From the NCBI RefSeq assembly GCF_000002995.4, contig NW_025062479.1:7123221-7187220 (forward strand): a stretch of DNA of 64,000 nt, in the 5' to 3' direction. The stretch is from Brugia malayi. Taxonomy: Eukaryota; Nematoda; Chromadorea; Rhabditida; Onchocercidae. Below the pieces are notes generated by a model. It did not search any database. It worked only from the letters and a program-made list of their open reading frames with translations, and had not been told where the DNA came from. Position numbers and translations under genes: made by a program. Below, one piece after another: positions 46,780 to 61,130 of the stretch; the first letter of the stretch is position 1, and each line of letters opens with the position of its first letter.

Positions 46780-48969
46780 ACTCATTTTCTGTCCGCAAAA
46801 TCTTTTTGAGCTGTACAGTTTGATGTATCAAACATTCTTGATTTTTGGAATTTAAAAGTTCAAGGAGGTAGAATTGAAACCAAACACCAGTATTTCTACA
46901 TATCTACAAATGAGACTTTTGTTCTTGAATATTAGATTTATATTTTGTTCGTAAAATTACGCTTCAGATTTTCATAGGGTTAATAAAAAAACTATTGCTA
47001 AGCAGAATTGTTTGAGAAATATTTGTTTATATGTGCCAACAATTAATATTTAAAAGAGTGTGCAGTATCATTAAGCAAATGGATATTACTACAGTGGGGA
47101 AAGATATTCTTTAGTTCCAGGAATAATTCCAGCTTTAAGAACAATGAATGTAGCAACGGTTTGAAGGAACCTAGAAAATATGAATGAAAAAAATTACCTC
47201 TTGCACTGAATATTTTAGTGAATCCCAAGAAAGAAAAGATTAATAAAATACATGAAATGAAGAATGTTATACATAAATGCAGCACCTCGACATGTAAGGT
47301 ACGCTGAACAAAGCACAGATTTCCTTCCACAACTTTTCGTGGTTTTTTCTTTTTTTCTTCATATAAACTGAATGTATTGCATTGGTAGAAAGTAGTCCTG
47401 GTTTCAAGTCATAAATTTTAAGTCATCATAAGTAGGCTGGAACATATCTCTGTTGTCTGAAAATCTAAGAAACTGGATTTATACAAATTTTCAAAAAAAC
47501 CCAAGAGTCACATTTGATATAATCAAATAAAGATTAAAAAGTGAATTTCAGCGGCAAAATTACTTAATATAGATGGATGGTTGTCATTTTTATTAGTAAA
47601 CTTCATTAATAAAGTGTATATTTTTGCTCTTGAGCCACAAAAATATTTGGTTTAAAAGATGTCAAAACTTGGAAATTCTGTTTAACCACCAGAACATTGA
47701 AGAAAGTGTAGCGAACAACTCATACAAATGAAGATCAATTATACTTTTCTTCATTAGGTTAAACGTGAAAAGATTTCAACGAGTTAAAGAAAGATATCAC
47801 GTCACGTCAACACGTCAAAAAATATAAACTCATCATGTCAACAAAAAATGTAAACCGATGAATAAACAAATCCAGCAATGTCATCATGCCTGGTTTTATC
47901 ATATATAAGTAATGTTTAATGAGTTACCTAATTGTATCATTTATTCCGGCAGTTCTGGAAGCATAGATTTCCAAATGGTTCCATACTAACATGACTTCCT
48001 CGTCAACAGTTAACCACTCTAAGCATACGTTGGCAATCAAATCTCGAAGTAAGAGAGGAGGGATTTATGAAGCGGGTAATGTGCATACATACTGCGCCAT
48101 ACAGCTTTGCATATTCTGATTCTGCATTGATAAGTGGTAGAAATACCATGTAATATTACAGTCGAGAAAATGTGGCAATGAATACATTATTTCATAGGAG
48201 GGCATGTGAGCTGCAGTGTCGAAGTTCAGCATGATGCACTTCAAATAGAATTTTAAAATCTGTCTCCTTTCCGTCCTTTCTATCATCACCTATTTAAAAT
48301 ATCTATTTAAACTTTCACTTTTTTTCAATGAGGTGCACTTCTCTTCAGCCATTGTTCCATCCAACAAGTATTGTAGTACGTACAAGTGCGCTTCACCTAT
48401 TCATACATCATCATCTCAGAAACTCTAATTCATTTCACTACTGCACTGTGCTCTTTACATCTGTGTTACTTTAAATAACACTGTTTTTTTTTTTCCTACC
48501 AGTGTTATCATATTTACATCACTTTGCGATTTGCATATTTTCGAGACATATACATTCTTTACTTCCAGTTTTGTTTTTTAACTTTCTTCAGACCATCGAT
48601 AATCAGGATTGCCTCTGAAATTAACCAAAAAGAGAAAAACATTCCCAATAAAAATTGAGGAAAGACATATATGAATGGTATGTGAATTCATAAATGTGTG
48701 TTTTGTAAAATGTTTTTGTTTTTCTCTTTTTAGGAAAGAAGGGACAGAGAAAAGAATGGGAAAGTACGATTATTTTTGCCATTAGAAGTTTTGCCGAAAA
48801 TTTCATTCTGAACTGTAAACAATGTTTCAAATAATGCACAAACGTTTCATTTCAAACGACAGGATGGCAAGATTTCACTATTTCCTTGATAACTGATCAT
48901 TCGGGATATCTTTCCGACCAACTGGTTCGCCTCCGTCAGTGACATATGCATGCATGTGTGTGTGAATGC

Positions 48970-49019
48970 ATAAATCAATCAATCAGTCGATCATTCAATC
49001 AATCAATCGATCAATCAAT

Positions 49020-49057
<38 letters not shown>

Positions 49058-50390
49058 GTCAATCAATCAATCTATCTATCCTATCCTATCTATCTATCTA
49101 TCTATCTAATCTATCTATCTATCTAATCTATCTAATCTATCTAATCTATCTAATCTATCTAATCTATCTAATCTATCTAATCTATCTAATCTATCTAATC
49201 TATCTAATCTATCTAATCTATCTAATCTATCTAATCTATCTAATCTATCTAATCTATCTAATCTATCTAATCTATCTAATCTATCTAATCTAATCTATCT
49301 AATCTATCTAATCTATCTAATCTATCTAATCTATCTAATCTATCTAATCTATCTAATCTATCTAATCTATCTATCTATCTAATCTATCTAATCTATCTAA
49401 TCTATCTAATCTATCTAATCTATCTAATCTATCTAATCTATCTAATCTATCTAATCTATCTAATCTATCTAATCTATCTAATCTATCTAATCTATCTAAT
49501 CTATCTAATCTATCTAATCTATCTAATCTATCTATCTATCTAATCTATCTAATCTATCTAATCTATCTAATCTATCTAATCTATCTAATCTATCTAATCT
49601 ATCTAATCTATCTAATCTATCTAATCTATCTAATCTATTATCTATCTAATCTATCTAATCTATCTAATCTATCTAATCTATCTAATCTATCTAATCTATC
49701 TAATCTATCTAATCTATCTAATATCTAATCTATCTAATCTATCTAATCTATCTAATCTATCTAATCTATCTAATCTATCTAATCTATCTAATCTATCTAA
49801 TCTATCTAATCTATCTAATCTATCTAATCTATCTAATCTATCTAATCTATCTAATCTATCTATCTATCTAATCTATCTAATCTATCTAATCTATCTAATC
49901 TATCTAATCTATTAATCTATCTAATCTATCTAATCTATCTAATCTATCTAATCTATCTAATCTATCTAATCTATCTAATCTATCTAATCTATCTAATCTA
50001 TCTAATCTATCTAATCTATCTAATCTATCTAATCTATCTAATCTATCTAATCTATCTAATCTATCTAATCTATCTAATCTATCTAATCTATCTAATCTAT
50101 CTAATCTATCTAATCTATCTAATCTATCTAATCTATCTAATCTATCTAATCTATCTAATCTATCTAATCTATCTAATCTATCTAATCTATCTAATCTATC
50201 TAATCTATCTATCTATCTATCTAATCTATCTAATCTATCTAATCTATCTAATCTATCTAATCTATCTAATCTATCTAATCTATCTAATCTATCTAATCTA
50301 TCTAATCTATCTAATCTATCTAATCTATCTAATCTATCTAATCTATCTAATCTATCTAATCTATCTATCTATCTATCTATCTATCAATCA

Positions 50391-50435
<45 letters not shown>

Positions 50436-50486
50436 ATCTATCTATCTATCTATCTATCTAATCTATCTAATCTATCTAATCTATCC
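48970..50486. repeat. 1.5-kb compound satellite, mainly the 9-bp unit CTATCTAAT
   Basis: It starts with TCAA/ATCA tetranucleotides (about 48975-49070), passes through ATCT tetranucleotides and becomes a long array of the 9-base unit CTATCTAAT (about 49105-50350). Scattered interruptions are runs of pure CTAT, and one-base to four-base losses near 49289, 49638, 49722 and 49910. It returns to CTAT units with a short ATCA patch near 50384-50395 and ends at CTATCCATGA. The series suggests an original 4-bp repeat gained a 5-base variant (CTAAT) and the 4+5 unit was then amplified. One frame is open as repeated Tyr-Leu-Ile by simple arithmetic and is not a gene. Confidence 0.95.
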
Positions 50487-53036
50487 ATGATGCAGAACGT
50501 TAATTTTAGTCTTTTTGGGCTTGTAAGATGTCGTCATAGATAGTATGAGACACTGAAAGGCAATTTAAAGAGAACACAGGCAAGAGAGTGATGTAATTGA
50601 AGTCAAACAGCTGGTCCACATGAGGATGTTTATAGAAAGAATATTTGAAAGATGCACTTCTACCGATCTTTCCCTTCCCTTCCTTTTTTCCTAATTATTT
50701 AACACGAAGTTCATGAATTTGCAATCGCTATAAATACTATCGATGAAAGAATCTGAGGGCGTTCCACAGCTTCCCATCATTGAAGCCACCAATCCGTCTG
50801 AGAGAGTACAATCGTCCTCCCAAAACCTGAAGTTTGCTTTTTGTTACAGTCATATAGATTTAACTAGCGGTGATTTAACTCATCCATTATGATTTTGAAA
50901 AAAACTTTTTATTCTATATGCTTTCCTCTGCTTTGAGCTTTTATCATCCTAATGTGAAACTTTTTATTTCCTCACCATCATATATTGAGCTAGTTTAACC
51001 GTTACGAAATCCTTCGCATCTCCATAATTTTTAATAAAACCTTCCAACTTCAAGAAAAAAAAAATGAAGCCATTGCAACACTATTTATGCTGTTGGTCAC
51101 TTCGTTTATTTGGGTTTCGTAAAGCTTTAAAAAAATGGGCAAGCATAAAATTAAATTGTCATTAACAGAAATAATGTCAGTTCTCAGACAGATTCTAACC
51201 GATGCTACAAATATATTGGACCACTCTGTTTCGCCTCATCCTTTCAATACAGACTTTTTTTTTTAATTTATATGGGAAAAATTGTAGAATTCTTAATATG
51301 TTGTTCTTTCTCAGTGGTTTATCATAGAAATTTAAACAGGTGTGCTATTAAGTGTGCTGAAGTGTGATTGGAAAGATTGAATAGAAATACAAATACTGTT
51401 ATTTTGTTATAGTTGTAAATAAGAGGATAGCAAAGAGAAATAATTACAGTTGAAATAAATTTTGAGAAAAACTCAGTTGAAAACCATGTAACTTATGCAA
51501 ACTTTCTATTTGCCACAATCATTCAAATATTAATGGTTGCCACATTTTGTGTAGTTTCGTTTTGATTGTTTGATTTTACCTTGTCATTTACTTCCCTTTT
51601 TCAATATCCTATGTTTAATATCATTTATAACGCTGCTACTAATGCTTCATCAAAAAACGGCAGTTCATCATACATTTGTATGCTGAAGATCATTGATATT
51701 TGAACTGTTCAAACTCCTATTTTAATTTCTATCAATTCATTTTTTTTATTCAAGTTTTTATTTAAAAGAAGAAAAAGAAAAGACAATAATAATTCAGAAG
51801 ATTTAATTAAAATTTTGCTATATGATACTAAAAATTCAGAAAATAATGCCTAGAAGTATAATACCCATTCATAATGCATTGTCGAAAAAGACTTTCAAAA
51901 AGTTTTAGTAGAAATATCCTGCATATTGTGTTTGCGAATTTATATTTCTCAGTGAAATGAGTAAATGAAATAAATATGGGAGAGGGAAATTAGGAAAAAG
52001 GTAAGGTATTAAAGTCGAGAGTGGTATGAGTAAGAATTGTTCATAAATTTTTTGAATGAAAAAGTGACATTTTCTGACATAGTTTTCCTTTTTTTAATGA
52101 ATTACTTGTATTTGCTAAGATTGTCATCATGAAGCAACAAATGAGCTCTATGAAGGTATATCTGAAAGTGGTTAACTCTCCTGAGGCTTGTTATCATTGT
52201 AATTACTTATAAGAGACTACGATCTTAATATGTTACAATTACTTGTGTCTTTTCTATTTCTTTCCTTTCAATTTTAATTTTTGCAATGGGGATCATAAAA
52301 CAGAGCGGTCCATTCGATAACGCGCAGTTATTTTGTTTATAGTTTTTTCTGTTGATCCTATTCTCAACATTAGAGCATTGTTGAAGTGTGTTGCATTATG
52401 TTAGTATTTGTAATTTTGCTGACTTCATTCTTTTTTTCTTTGTGCGTTTATTACACATTTTCCCAACGCATCTTCGAAGTGATAACAATTTCTCTTGCAG
52501 TAAAGGCAGCATAGTGATAACGGTGATAAGACCGGAGAAATGGGTGGGCTAAAAATATTGATGCTGTCGGAAGGGTGAAATATTTTTTTAGTGCGGAAGA
52601 AAAAAAAGAATAAAAAAGTGAAAAAAACAGCTGCTAGGTGAATCTGAAGATTTTCAGTATTCTGTCAAGCAGTTTTTTTTTTTTAGTTGGTTATCCTTTG
52701 ATAAGCCAGAAATATTCAAAGATATGACACAACCTTTTTTTCTGTCTTCATACTACTTTCAAGCCACGTAACAAGGCAGATAAATGTAGTTTATAAGAAG
52801 TAAAAGTAGGCGATGCATTCCTACGTAGTATGTTACAAGTGTTCACTATTAGTAATTCGTATTAACTGTTAGTTATTTTACATTAATTCGAGGGCAGGTA
52901 AAAATCCTAATTCTTTATTTACCTTATTATTTCCATATTTTGGGATAGCGGTGCAGTGTTGTTTCATGTGATTTCTAAGTAAAGGAACGATTTGGATGCA
53001 TATTAAATATGCTTTGTATTTTCCGTTTAAAAAAAT

Positions 53037-53054
53037 CAGTTTTTGCAAAAACTG
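53037..53054. repeat. perfect 18-bp palindrome
   Basis: CAGTTTTTGCAAAAACTG is self-complementary. It lies in the long non-coding region with nothing coding nearby. Confidence 0.7.
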
Positions 53055-53829
53055 TTTTAATCAGAAGGGCTTTGATGTTACTTCCTCAAATTAATAAACT
53101 TTTTTAAGCATAGTTTTTTTACTGTTAATATCTTTTCGCTGTGATGGTCTCAATTTTATTCGTTAAAAATTACATATATTCTTTTGTGGCTTTATAATAG
53201 ATAAATAGCAATATGAGGCAGTTACAGCTGAAGTGATGGAGAGGGGAAGGAATCCGTTGGATAGATCTTTGAAATTTTTTAGCAATACTTGATATACTAA
53301 CACAAGGAGTTTACAAGCTTATCATAATAAATAATAACAAGTAGTAATCGAGAATTACTTCGGAATTATTTCCTTTGAATAAAATGTATTTTCTTGTTCA
53401 ATTCCGTTACGTAATTACTATTGGTTGTGTCAGTGTTTTCTACGTTCCCTTAGAAACCATAATGAAACCCAATAGAATTTTTCCAAGTCTTTTTTTAAAG
53501 GTGATATTGATGGTTTGAAATTCCATTTGTTAAGAAAAACAGTGGTCATAGAAGTGCATGAAAATTTTTGCTAAGAAAATGATTCTTAAGCAACATTTAC
53601 AATTAAAGAAAAATGGAAAAAAAGGAAAAATAAAAGAAAACTTAGCATGTAATAATGTTAATTTGGTGATATAATATCTGTTGTGGCACTAAGGAAAAAT
53701 TATCAATGAATGCTTGAGTGTATTATTTATCTCTGCTACTTGTTTATCACAGTATATGTTTCTGTTTACTGTCATCTCCTTCATATGCTGTTTTTTTTTC
53801 TACGGAGCAGTTCATAAATTTTTTTGCGA

Positions 53830-53864
53830 TCAATTGCAGCTCCTTAAATAGGTGCTGCAATTGA
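53830..53864. repeat. 11-bp inverted repeat with 13-base loop
   Basis: Arms TCAATTGCAGC (53830-53840) and GCTGCAATTGA (53854-53864) are perfect complements. Could form a short hairpin. No other features of an RNA gene are seen. Confidence 0.7.
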
Positions 53865-56800
53865 CAGAAAGGTTACGTAAAACAATAATTGATGGAAGTT
53901 GTCTAAAGAAAGTAAACCTATCTTTGGCCTCTTTTACTTCATATTTTTGAATGCGTGCGAAACTTTTTATGGAAAAAAAAGGAAAAATAAATTTTTGCAG
54001 AAATCTGTGATAATCGTTTAAGAACTATAGCAATTTCATAAATTTGAACAATAAGCAGCCAAAAAAGTTAGTCCTATATATGCCGAAGTTCCAGTTTTCA
54101 TTCGCAGGCACTAAATTTCCTTTTTATTACATTGAAAGCTTGCAGGGAATTTAATGAATCTTATATTTATTATATAGGTCAAGCTAGAAGCATTAGATTT
54201 CAACGAAAGACTTCACTTTTCAAAACTTAAAGATGCAAAACTTACAGTGAAAGCCAAAAAACGTATTTATAACTTGTTGATTGAAAACTTCCACCAGATA
54301 ATATTTTAGAACGCTTTTATAGACAGCCACGGTTCTTCCACAACGGTTCATTGTGACAGGACCGGAAGTTCATAAATTCATGAATTCATTTTTCCAAGAG
54401 AAAAAGGAGACAAGGACAGTTCTTAAGTTATCAAATACGAATGGAATATCGCAGTGGCAGATGTGACTGATCATGTTTTGTTGTAAAATACATCAACAAC
54501 CAGTTTATTGCTTTTATAACCTGCTATGCTTTCCATCGCTAAGCAATAACTCTTTTGCATGTCAAAGATCTTAGTTTCATTTACATACAAAATAAATTAG
54601 ATTTCGTTTTTTCTATCACTATATTTTGCCTTTTCAAATAAATTATTCATTACAGTATAACTAGAGCTTGTTCTACCTTATTGCTCAGCAATAGACTGTG
54701 ACTTGTCGCATCTCACATGTTATTGTCAATCTAGTTTTTTACGGAAAAATAAGAAAAGTATCTAAGAAAGGTGAAATTTGTATCCTAAGGAAGCTGTTCC
54801 GTAATTTCTTAGATTTATGATTCATATTATTAAAACTTCATTTGTCCAATATACGTAATGTGGTTATTTGTGCCAAATATAACTTTAAAAACATTTTAAT
54901 AATATAGTTCAACATGGCATAAATTTCCATCTTTTTGTATACAGAACTACATCCTTTATCAAGCTTATTTACAAGAGTAAAAATTAGATATTTAACAATA
55001 GTTTTCAAATTTGTAAACCACACTAAACTCTTTAGATGATTCCCTTTATCAAATTTATAAGAACAGTTTTAAGGTCAAATTAACCCAGATAAAAGAGACA
55101 TATCAAAATATCAGCAGTATGCCGCCAATTAATTCTATATGATTTTCGCAACAACATTCATCAATTCATTTTCATTTTTTTTTTCGAACGAAGCTAAATG
55201 CTTACAAATTGTTTAGAAAGCCCTCAAAAATGACCAAAGCAAGAGCTTTGAAATTATTTGTGGCATACCTCTCTTTCGGGAGAATTCAAAACTTATGGTT
55301 TTATAAATATGAATAGCATTTTTTATTAAGGAAGGAAGTATTTCTATCATATATTAGAGTGCTATGTGAAGATATTTAAAGAGCTTAAAAAATATTGCAA
55401 ATTTCTGAAATCATGTAATTAGTGTCTGATCAAAATTACCAAAATTAGCCTTCTTACTAATATGTTGCAAGTAAAAAGAATTGAAATTACAATTTATCAA
55501 AAAAATTTCTTAATTAAAACTAATGATAATGAATACAACTTCTAGTTTCTATGTGCTTTCATCATGTGTATGCTTAGGAAGTTATGCTAAGAAAAAGTTT
55601 TATAAAATTATCAATAAACCTTTCACACAATGACCTTATCACTTTAAAACCATATGGTGGAAGGATAATATAGGTGGGATGATAATATAAATTTCAGGAT
55701 GAAAACTGTTTTTAGCTGTCATTTTTGCCATGGAACAAAACAAATTCGTCAGCTTATCAAAGCGGTTGTGGAAAAGATGAGGATGATAAAATAACAGAGA
55801 TGGATATCGATCTGCGATATGCAACAACTAGTTATCATTTCAGTATGCTGAGTATATTTATTAGAGTGAACAACACACCTTTGGTAGCAGCATAATTCAT
55901 ACTATGCAAACTATTTCGCCATATAAGGACACAGAATGACGATTATGATATTGATGGAATGTGGCAAATAGAATTCTAAAGGTTTGGTATTGGAATCGTG
56001 TTAAAGTGAACTGAAGATTTCTTCACATAAAAATATTTTAAAAAAGAAAAAAAAATTGATGAAAGAAAAAAAGGCTGAAAATTTTTTTCGAAATGTTGCA
56101 TAAAAAACGTAGGCCTGCGCTAAACTGATAACTTTGGTTTTTGTTGCAAGAACACATGACGTTTTGAAGTGACGTTTTAAATTTCAGAGTGCAGAAAAAA
56201 CAATTTCTTTTGCATTTTTATTGCTCTCTTTAACATATTTTTTACAGATTTTGCTAGTTCCAATAAGTTCTATTACTCTGCTGGAGTAAAAGACTCTTTT
56301 ATCCTATGTTTCTTTGATTCAGCAGACACAGCTTCCTTGATTAAGTTGTTAGAAATTAGATAGAAACGTCTATTTATAATTGCATTGTATAAGTTTGGAA
56401 TTTGTTATTTTAGTCAAGTCTTAAAAATGTTAAGATATCTCTTTAGAAGAGATGTGAGAAACAATTGATATGTATGAAATCGGTACTCTTTTTTTATTAT
56501 TTAACATTGTATAGATGGAGTAGCGAAATGGCTTTCAAATTCTCCAAAATTTCTGCTTCTTCCACTATATTAGTCAATCCAATATAATTCGATAAATTAA
56601 ACCACTGACCTTCGTCAACCGATTTACTGAAGTTTGAATGAATACATTTTTCAAAACTTATTTCTAATCTATTCTATAGCCGCAGTAAAATTTATACCAG
56701 CCATAATTTTTGAAAGAGAAACGGTGTCGAAAATATCCGGTAGACTTATCTAATTTTTACTTTAAAATGGGAGATATTTTAAGTAACAGTCAGATTACTA

Positions 56801-57760
56801 ATGAGAGGTTGTTGTTATCATGATTAATTTAGGAAGAAGAGAGCATCGCCTATGGATGTTGTGGATTGTAATAGGAGCCAGATAGCAATCGCAATAAGAA
56901 TTTACCCGTACAAATGCGTATTATTGAAGTTATTTAATTGATGGGTAGCTTCTACTGAAACAAATTGGTAGTTTGAACTATATGCACTCTGTTATTTAAA
57001 TTTGATTTATAAATATAATTAGTGGAATGCATAATTAAGAAACTTGAACCTCACTTTTCGTCTCAGTTTTTTTTTTTTTCAGGAATGATGCAAAACTCTA
57101 ACATTTGTGTCAGTTTTAAGTAGGATTCAAAAAAGGATTAAGAGAAAATTCTGTTTACGTAAATATTAATATGAAACTCATTTTTTGATAAAATTTGTGG
57201 AACATATTACCTACGACTTGCATACAAAAAATCAGCGAATCTCCACAAATAAGCAATGTAATCCATATCAGAAATTAAACCAAATATTATATCTTGAAGA
57301 ATATAAAAAAAAATTTCACCCAATCCTTATCGTTACGTTTTTCACTGTTTACTAATTCTAGTTAAGAAAGCAGAAAGTACACTGAAGAAAAGATCATCCA
57401 ACAGTTTTTTTTCCTGATTATTTTCTGGGAACCGAAGCAAAAAACCTTCTCAGTGAGAAAAAAAAAGTGGCATTCATTATACAAGTATATCTTAGAGTGA
57501 TAGAATATAATGATGGAAAATGCTGTTGTAATTTTAATTCAAAATGCCTTTTTTGTATAAGCGATAAGCAGATATTGAATTGCACAGGTGGCTGAGGAAC
57601 TGCAGTTTGGAGAATCAAATTATTTGTTCAACGAATTATTTTCTTTCCAGTTTGTTAGTTGGTGAAAAGCAATAATCAGCTGTTCAGGAAGGTTACAATC
57701 AAAAGTGGTGTCAAATCAGTATAGTACAACTTTTTTCTAAAAGGTAAAGGCTTTAGGAAA

Positions 57761-57960
57761 AAAGTTATTTATCAAAAAACTTCAACTTATTGCTTTTACA
57801 CTTATTTTCTTTATTTTTGAAAATGCTGTAGCGATAGAAATCTAAAGGTCCCTATCAAATTTCATGAATATAAATTTTTTAGAAAAATTTATATCAGACC
57901 AATTAAGGAAAGTATATGCATTGTAAAAGCAATAAGTAAAACTTTTTAGCAAATAACTTT
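57761..57960. mobile_element. MITE-like inverted-repeat element
   Basis: Arms 57761-57799 and 57923-57960 are reverse complements with about 85 percent identity by eye (shared core CTTATTGCTTTTAC and its complement), about 120 bases apart. The centre carries a second near-palindrome at about 57868-57895. There is no coding capacity. Weaker complementarity continues outside the arms (TAAAAG.AAA and complement), so true ends may lie near 57735 and 57985. No clear target-site duplication was fixed. Confidence 0.55.
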
Positions 57961-58863
57961 ACAAAGTATTTGCTTTTATAAAAGTATTGAGTGCTCCTAT
58001 AGACTGCACTTTCCAGATTTCCCAACTTTTATATGAAAATAAATTATTTTATATTCTCAAAATATTACAGTTAAATAGATTGCACAATTAAATAGACAAT
58101 CTTAATGGAGCAACATCATATCGCCAGAAAGTAGCAGCAAACGCTAAATTGCGATAAACGTAATTTTAAGATTGCAGATGTTGCCAATAATCTAATTTTT
58201 GGAAAATTTTGTGTAAGAAAAAAGAAATGGAAGAGCAGGTGAAACGATTCAGATTGGTGTCTAGCAAGAAATTCCTTGTGACTTCTGTATTTTTAAGATG
58301 TACATTCAAGAGACGAAAAATAACTTCTTATTTTGTCTTGTGTGCGCTCAATATTTCTTTTTTTACAAAATTCCTTTAATCATTTTTTGCCACGCATTTA
58401 AGAACTATCAGTTATTTTAAACTAAAAACGATTTCACTTCATATATACATTCATTTAGCTATTTATTCCACGTCATAACTTTTCTTAATTTATCATGTCT
58501 AATTTAGTATTTATAAATAAAATATGATTTCTGATATATTGTTAATCATATTTTTTTAATAAAATTGATTATTTGCTACTTCAAATAATTTAAAGCATTA
58601 TGCGACAAATCGTTCTCATAGAAATTTATTATTGTTGAAAATAATTTATCCTGCTAGTTGGAGGCATGGAAAGTTAGCTGAGTTAAGATTTGATTTTCTT
58701 AATTATAGCAGAACAGACAACTGCTCCTTTTTTTTCGGTTGTTCTCGTTGAGTCAGAAAAATGAACCAGAAAATCTTTATTCATTGAAAACGTTATTCCC
58801 CATTATTCAAGTTTTCTCTCTTCCTTTAACTGTTCCAACTATTTGAAGTTTGCTTTTCAAATG

Positions 58864-58897
<34 letters not shown>

Positions 58898-61130
58898 TCA
58901 CAAATTTGGATCAAAACATATCTTTAATGTATATTTATCTTGGAATTGACTAGTATTTCTGTTATATCATTGCAATCGTCGCACATACAAGATTACGAAA
59001 CAGTAATTTAATCACATCATGCATATTTTCATCTCATTATCGCATACATAATAATTAGCAAATTATCGCTATTAATAGCAACAGTTATATGTTAAACTTA
59101 GCATTAATCTTACATTGGAAAGCTTTTCTGTTTCAAAGCGATGCAAAACATTTATATTTACAGTAAGAACAATATCTCTGCTAGTGGAAGAAAGAAATTT
59201 ATCCCTAAATCGCAAGTGATCTCCTTGAAAGAATAAGAATAGCATTTGTTTTTTTAATATAGGTAATGTCTACTTCACAAATCATGAAGTTATTTGTTTT
59301 TAGTATTATTTGCTTAAATGCCTTTTCCTTTTCAACTTACAAATTTGTATTTTTATATTGAGTTAATTTTTCCTCATCTTTCTCAGGGTTTCACTTTAAC
59401 AGACATTAATGGGTCCTACTCTAAGAATGACCCAAAATGTTGGAAAATAATTCAAAATAACTAATATAACTAGAATAACTAGCTCATTAAAATATTCCTT
59501 GATAACTCGTTCGAAATATAAATTGTATTAAAAGAAAAGTGTGGACAGAGTGGACGGATCCACTCCTTTTTATTTGATCCATTGCAACCTTATTGGAAAT
59601 ATACATGTAAAATTGTGTACAAATAATCTTAGTGTAACAATCAAATTATGATTCAATTTTGCCCTTTCTTTAGAACGTAGATTGCTACAAATTTCAAAAG
59701 CAGATCAGCTCATTTCATCCGCAGGATCTGTGACAAAAGGTTTTATTAATTGCATTCTGAACGATTTGTTTTATGTTGTATTATAAGAACTTATATGCAT
59801 TCTCTAATAATTTAAATTTGGTTTAAATTTTTTATAATAATCATATCGTGATTGATGTCTAAGCTACAAGCACATTATGTTATTTAAATATTTCTGCTGA
59901 TACTTTACCTATGTTGTTTAGAAAATAATAATGATAGTATAGTTTTTAAAATGTATGCTGTACTCGTTTCTGCCATCACACTTCAAATTTTAAAAAAATC
60001 TGAAATTGACTATAATTAAAGAAAACGAAACATGAAGTAACTTCGGCTATAACAAAAAATAATTATCGCAACTTTGCATATATCAAAGAACGAGCTAATT
60101 TTATAAATACAGTAAGACCTCGGTATGGAAAAATGATCAAATGTTCTTATCATAGGACAGCTCGTTCCAGTTTAACTGATTTATTTATAATGAATTGAAC
60201 ATAGTATTTTGTTCCTTATCATTCCTGTTTAAAATATTCAAAATCGCAACAGTATAACGACAACTTCATATCACTGGACTTTCCTATTTCTTCATAAAAG
60301 TCCTTTTTCTTGTCAACCCTAACATATTCTATTTTTTCTTTAATTTATGTTTTTTCTGAAAAATTGAAGTATTGCTTATCATTTCTTTGATATAAGGGTT
60401 GTAGATATAATAAGTGGATTAGGCAATGAAGTTGAAATATTTAATAACTTTTTTTTTTGAAATTTAAGGAAACAAAGAACTAGTGAAGATAGTATGAGCG
60501 TGTTGCTTAATTTGGTAAGTTATAAAAATAAGAACTTATGGTAAACAATTTCAAACAATGTTTCACATACCTAGCTATTTTTAATAGATTTTCCTGTGAT
60601 CGTCTTATAAGAAGCTACAACTTTTATTATGAGTGGTCTTGATTACAAATTTTGTATTGCTAGATCATAATTTCAGAATGCATAAAATCTTAGAACTTCT
60701 TGTTCTTAGATGCATGGAGGGCAAACAGAAAGCTAACTCAAAATAAATTCAATAATTGATCATTTTGGTATGCTATTCACCGAAGCATTTCCTATCGACA
60801 GAATGATAGCTTTACAGGAATTATTAAAACCAACTTAGTTCAAATTTATTCACTCAAAAAAATTTCCTGTACATTTTGAAAAACTTCGTATAGAATTCGA
60901 AACCTTTTTAATTTTTTCAGCAAATTTCTCTATGCTTAATCTTTAGGATCATGATTTTGATAATGACTAATCAATAATATTTCTTAATATTATTAATGCA
61001 CACGATATGTGTTAGTAGTCTGCACTGCTTAGTCAAAGTACCATCCACTTTTCGACGTTGACATGTATTTCTGAGGAATGTCGATGCATAGCTAATAGCA
61101 ACTATTTTATTGCAGCCCGGTTATTAAAAA

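Larger units (their letters stand above)
44668..48969. other. intergenic region, P5CR to satellite
   Basis: No gene recognised. It holds a poly-T tract at about 45370-45394 and a perfect 21-bp tandem duplication at 46738-46779. The open frames 45683-45877, 46161-46421 and 47043-47330 have no recognisable content and no splice partners. Confidence 0.45.
50487..61130. other. 10.6-kb AT-rich region with no recognised gene
   Basis: No exon of a known family seen on either strand. It contains small inverted repeats at 53037-53054 and 53830-53864, the MITE-like structure at 57761-57960 and a poly-T tract at about 58864-58888. The few open frames (54838-55023, 55639-55827 and 57418-57618, all minus) look random. 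The last few hundred bases should carry the SWEET gene promoter; a TTATTGCAG at 61108-61114, 16 bases before its ATG, may be a spliced-leader acceptor. Confidence 0.45.

Noticed and set aside
48946..49293. 115-codon open frame with Tyr-Leu-Ile repeats
   Set aside because: It is the translation of the 9-bp satellite, whose unit length is divisible by three. There is no sign of a gene.
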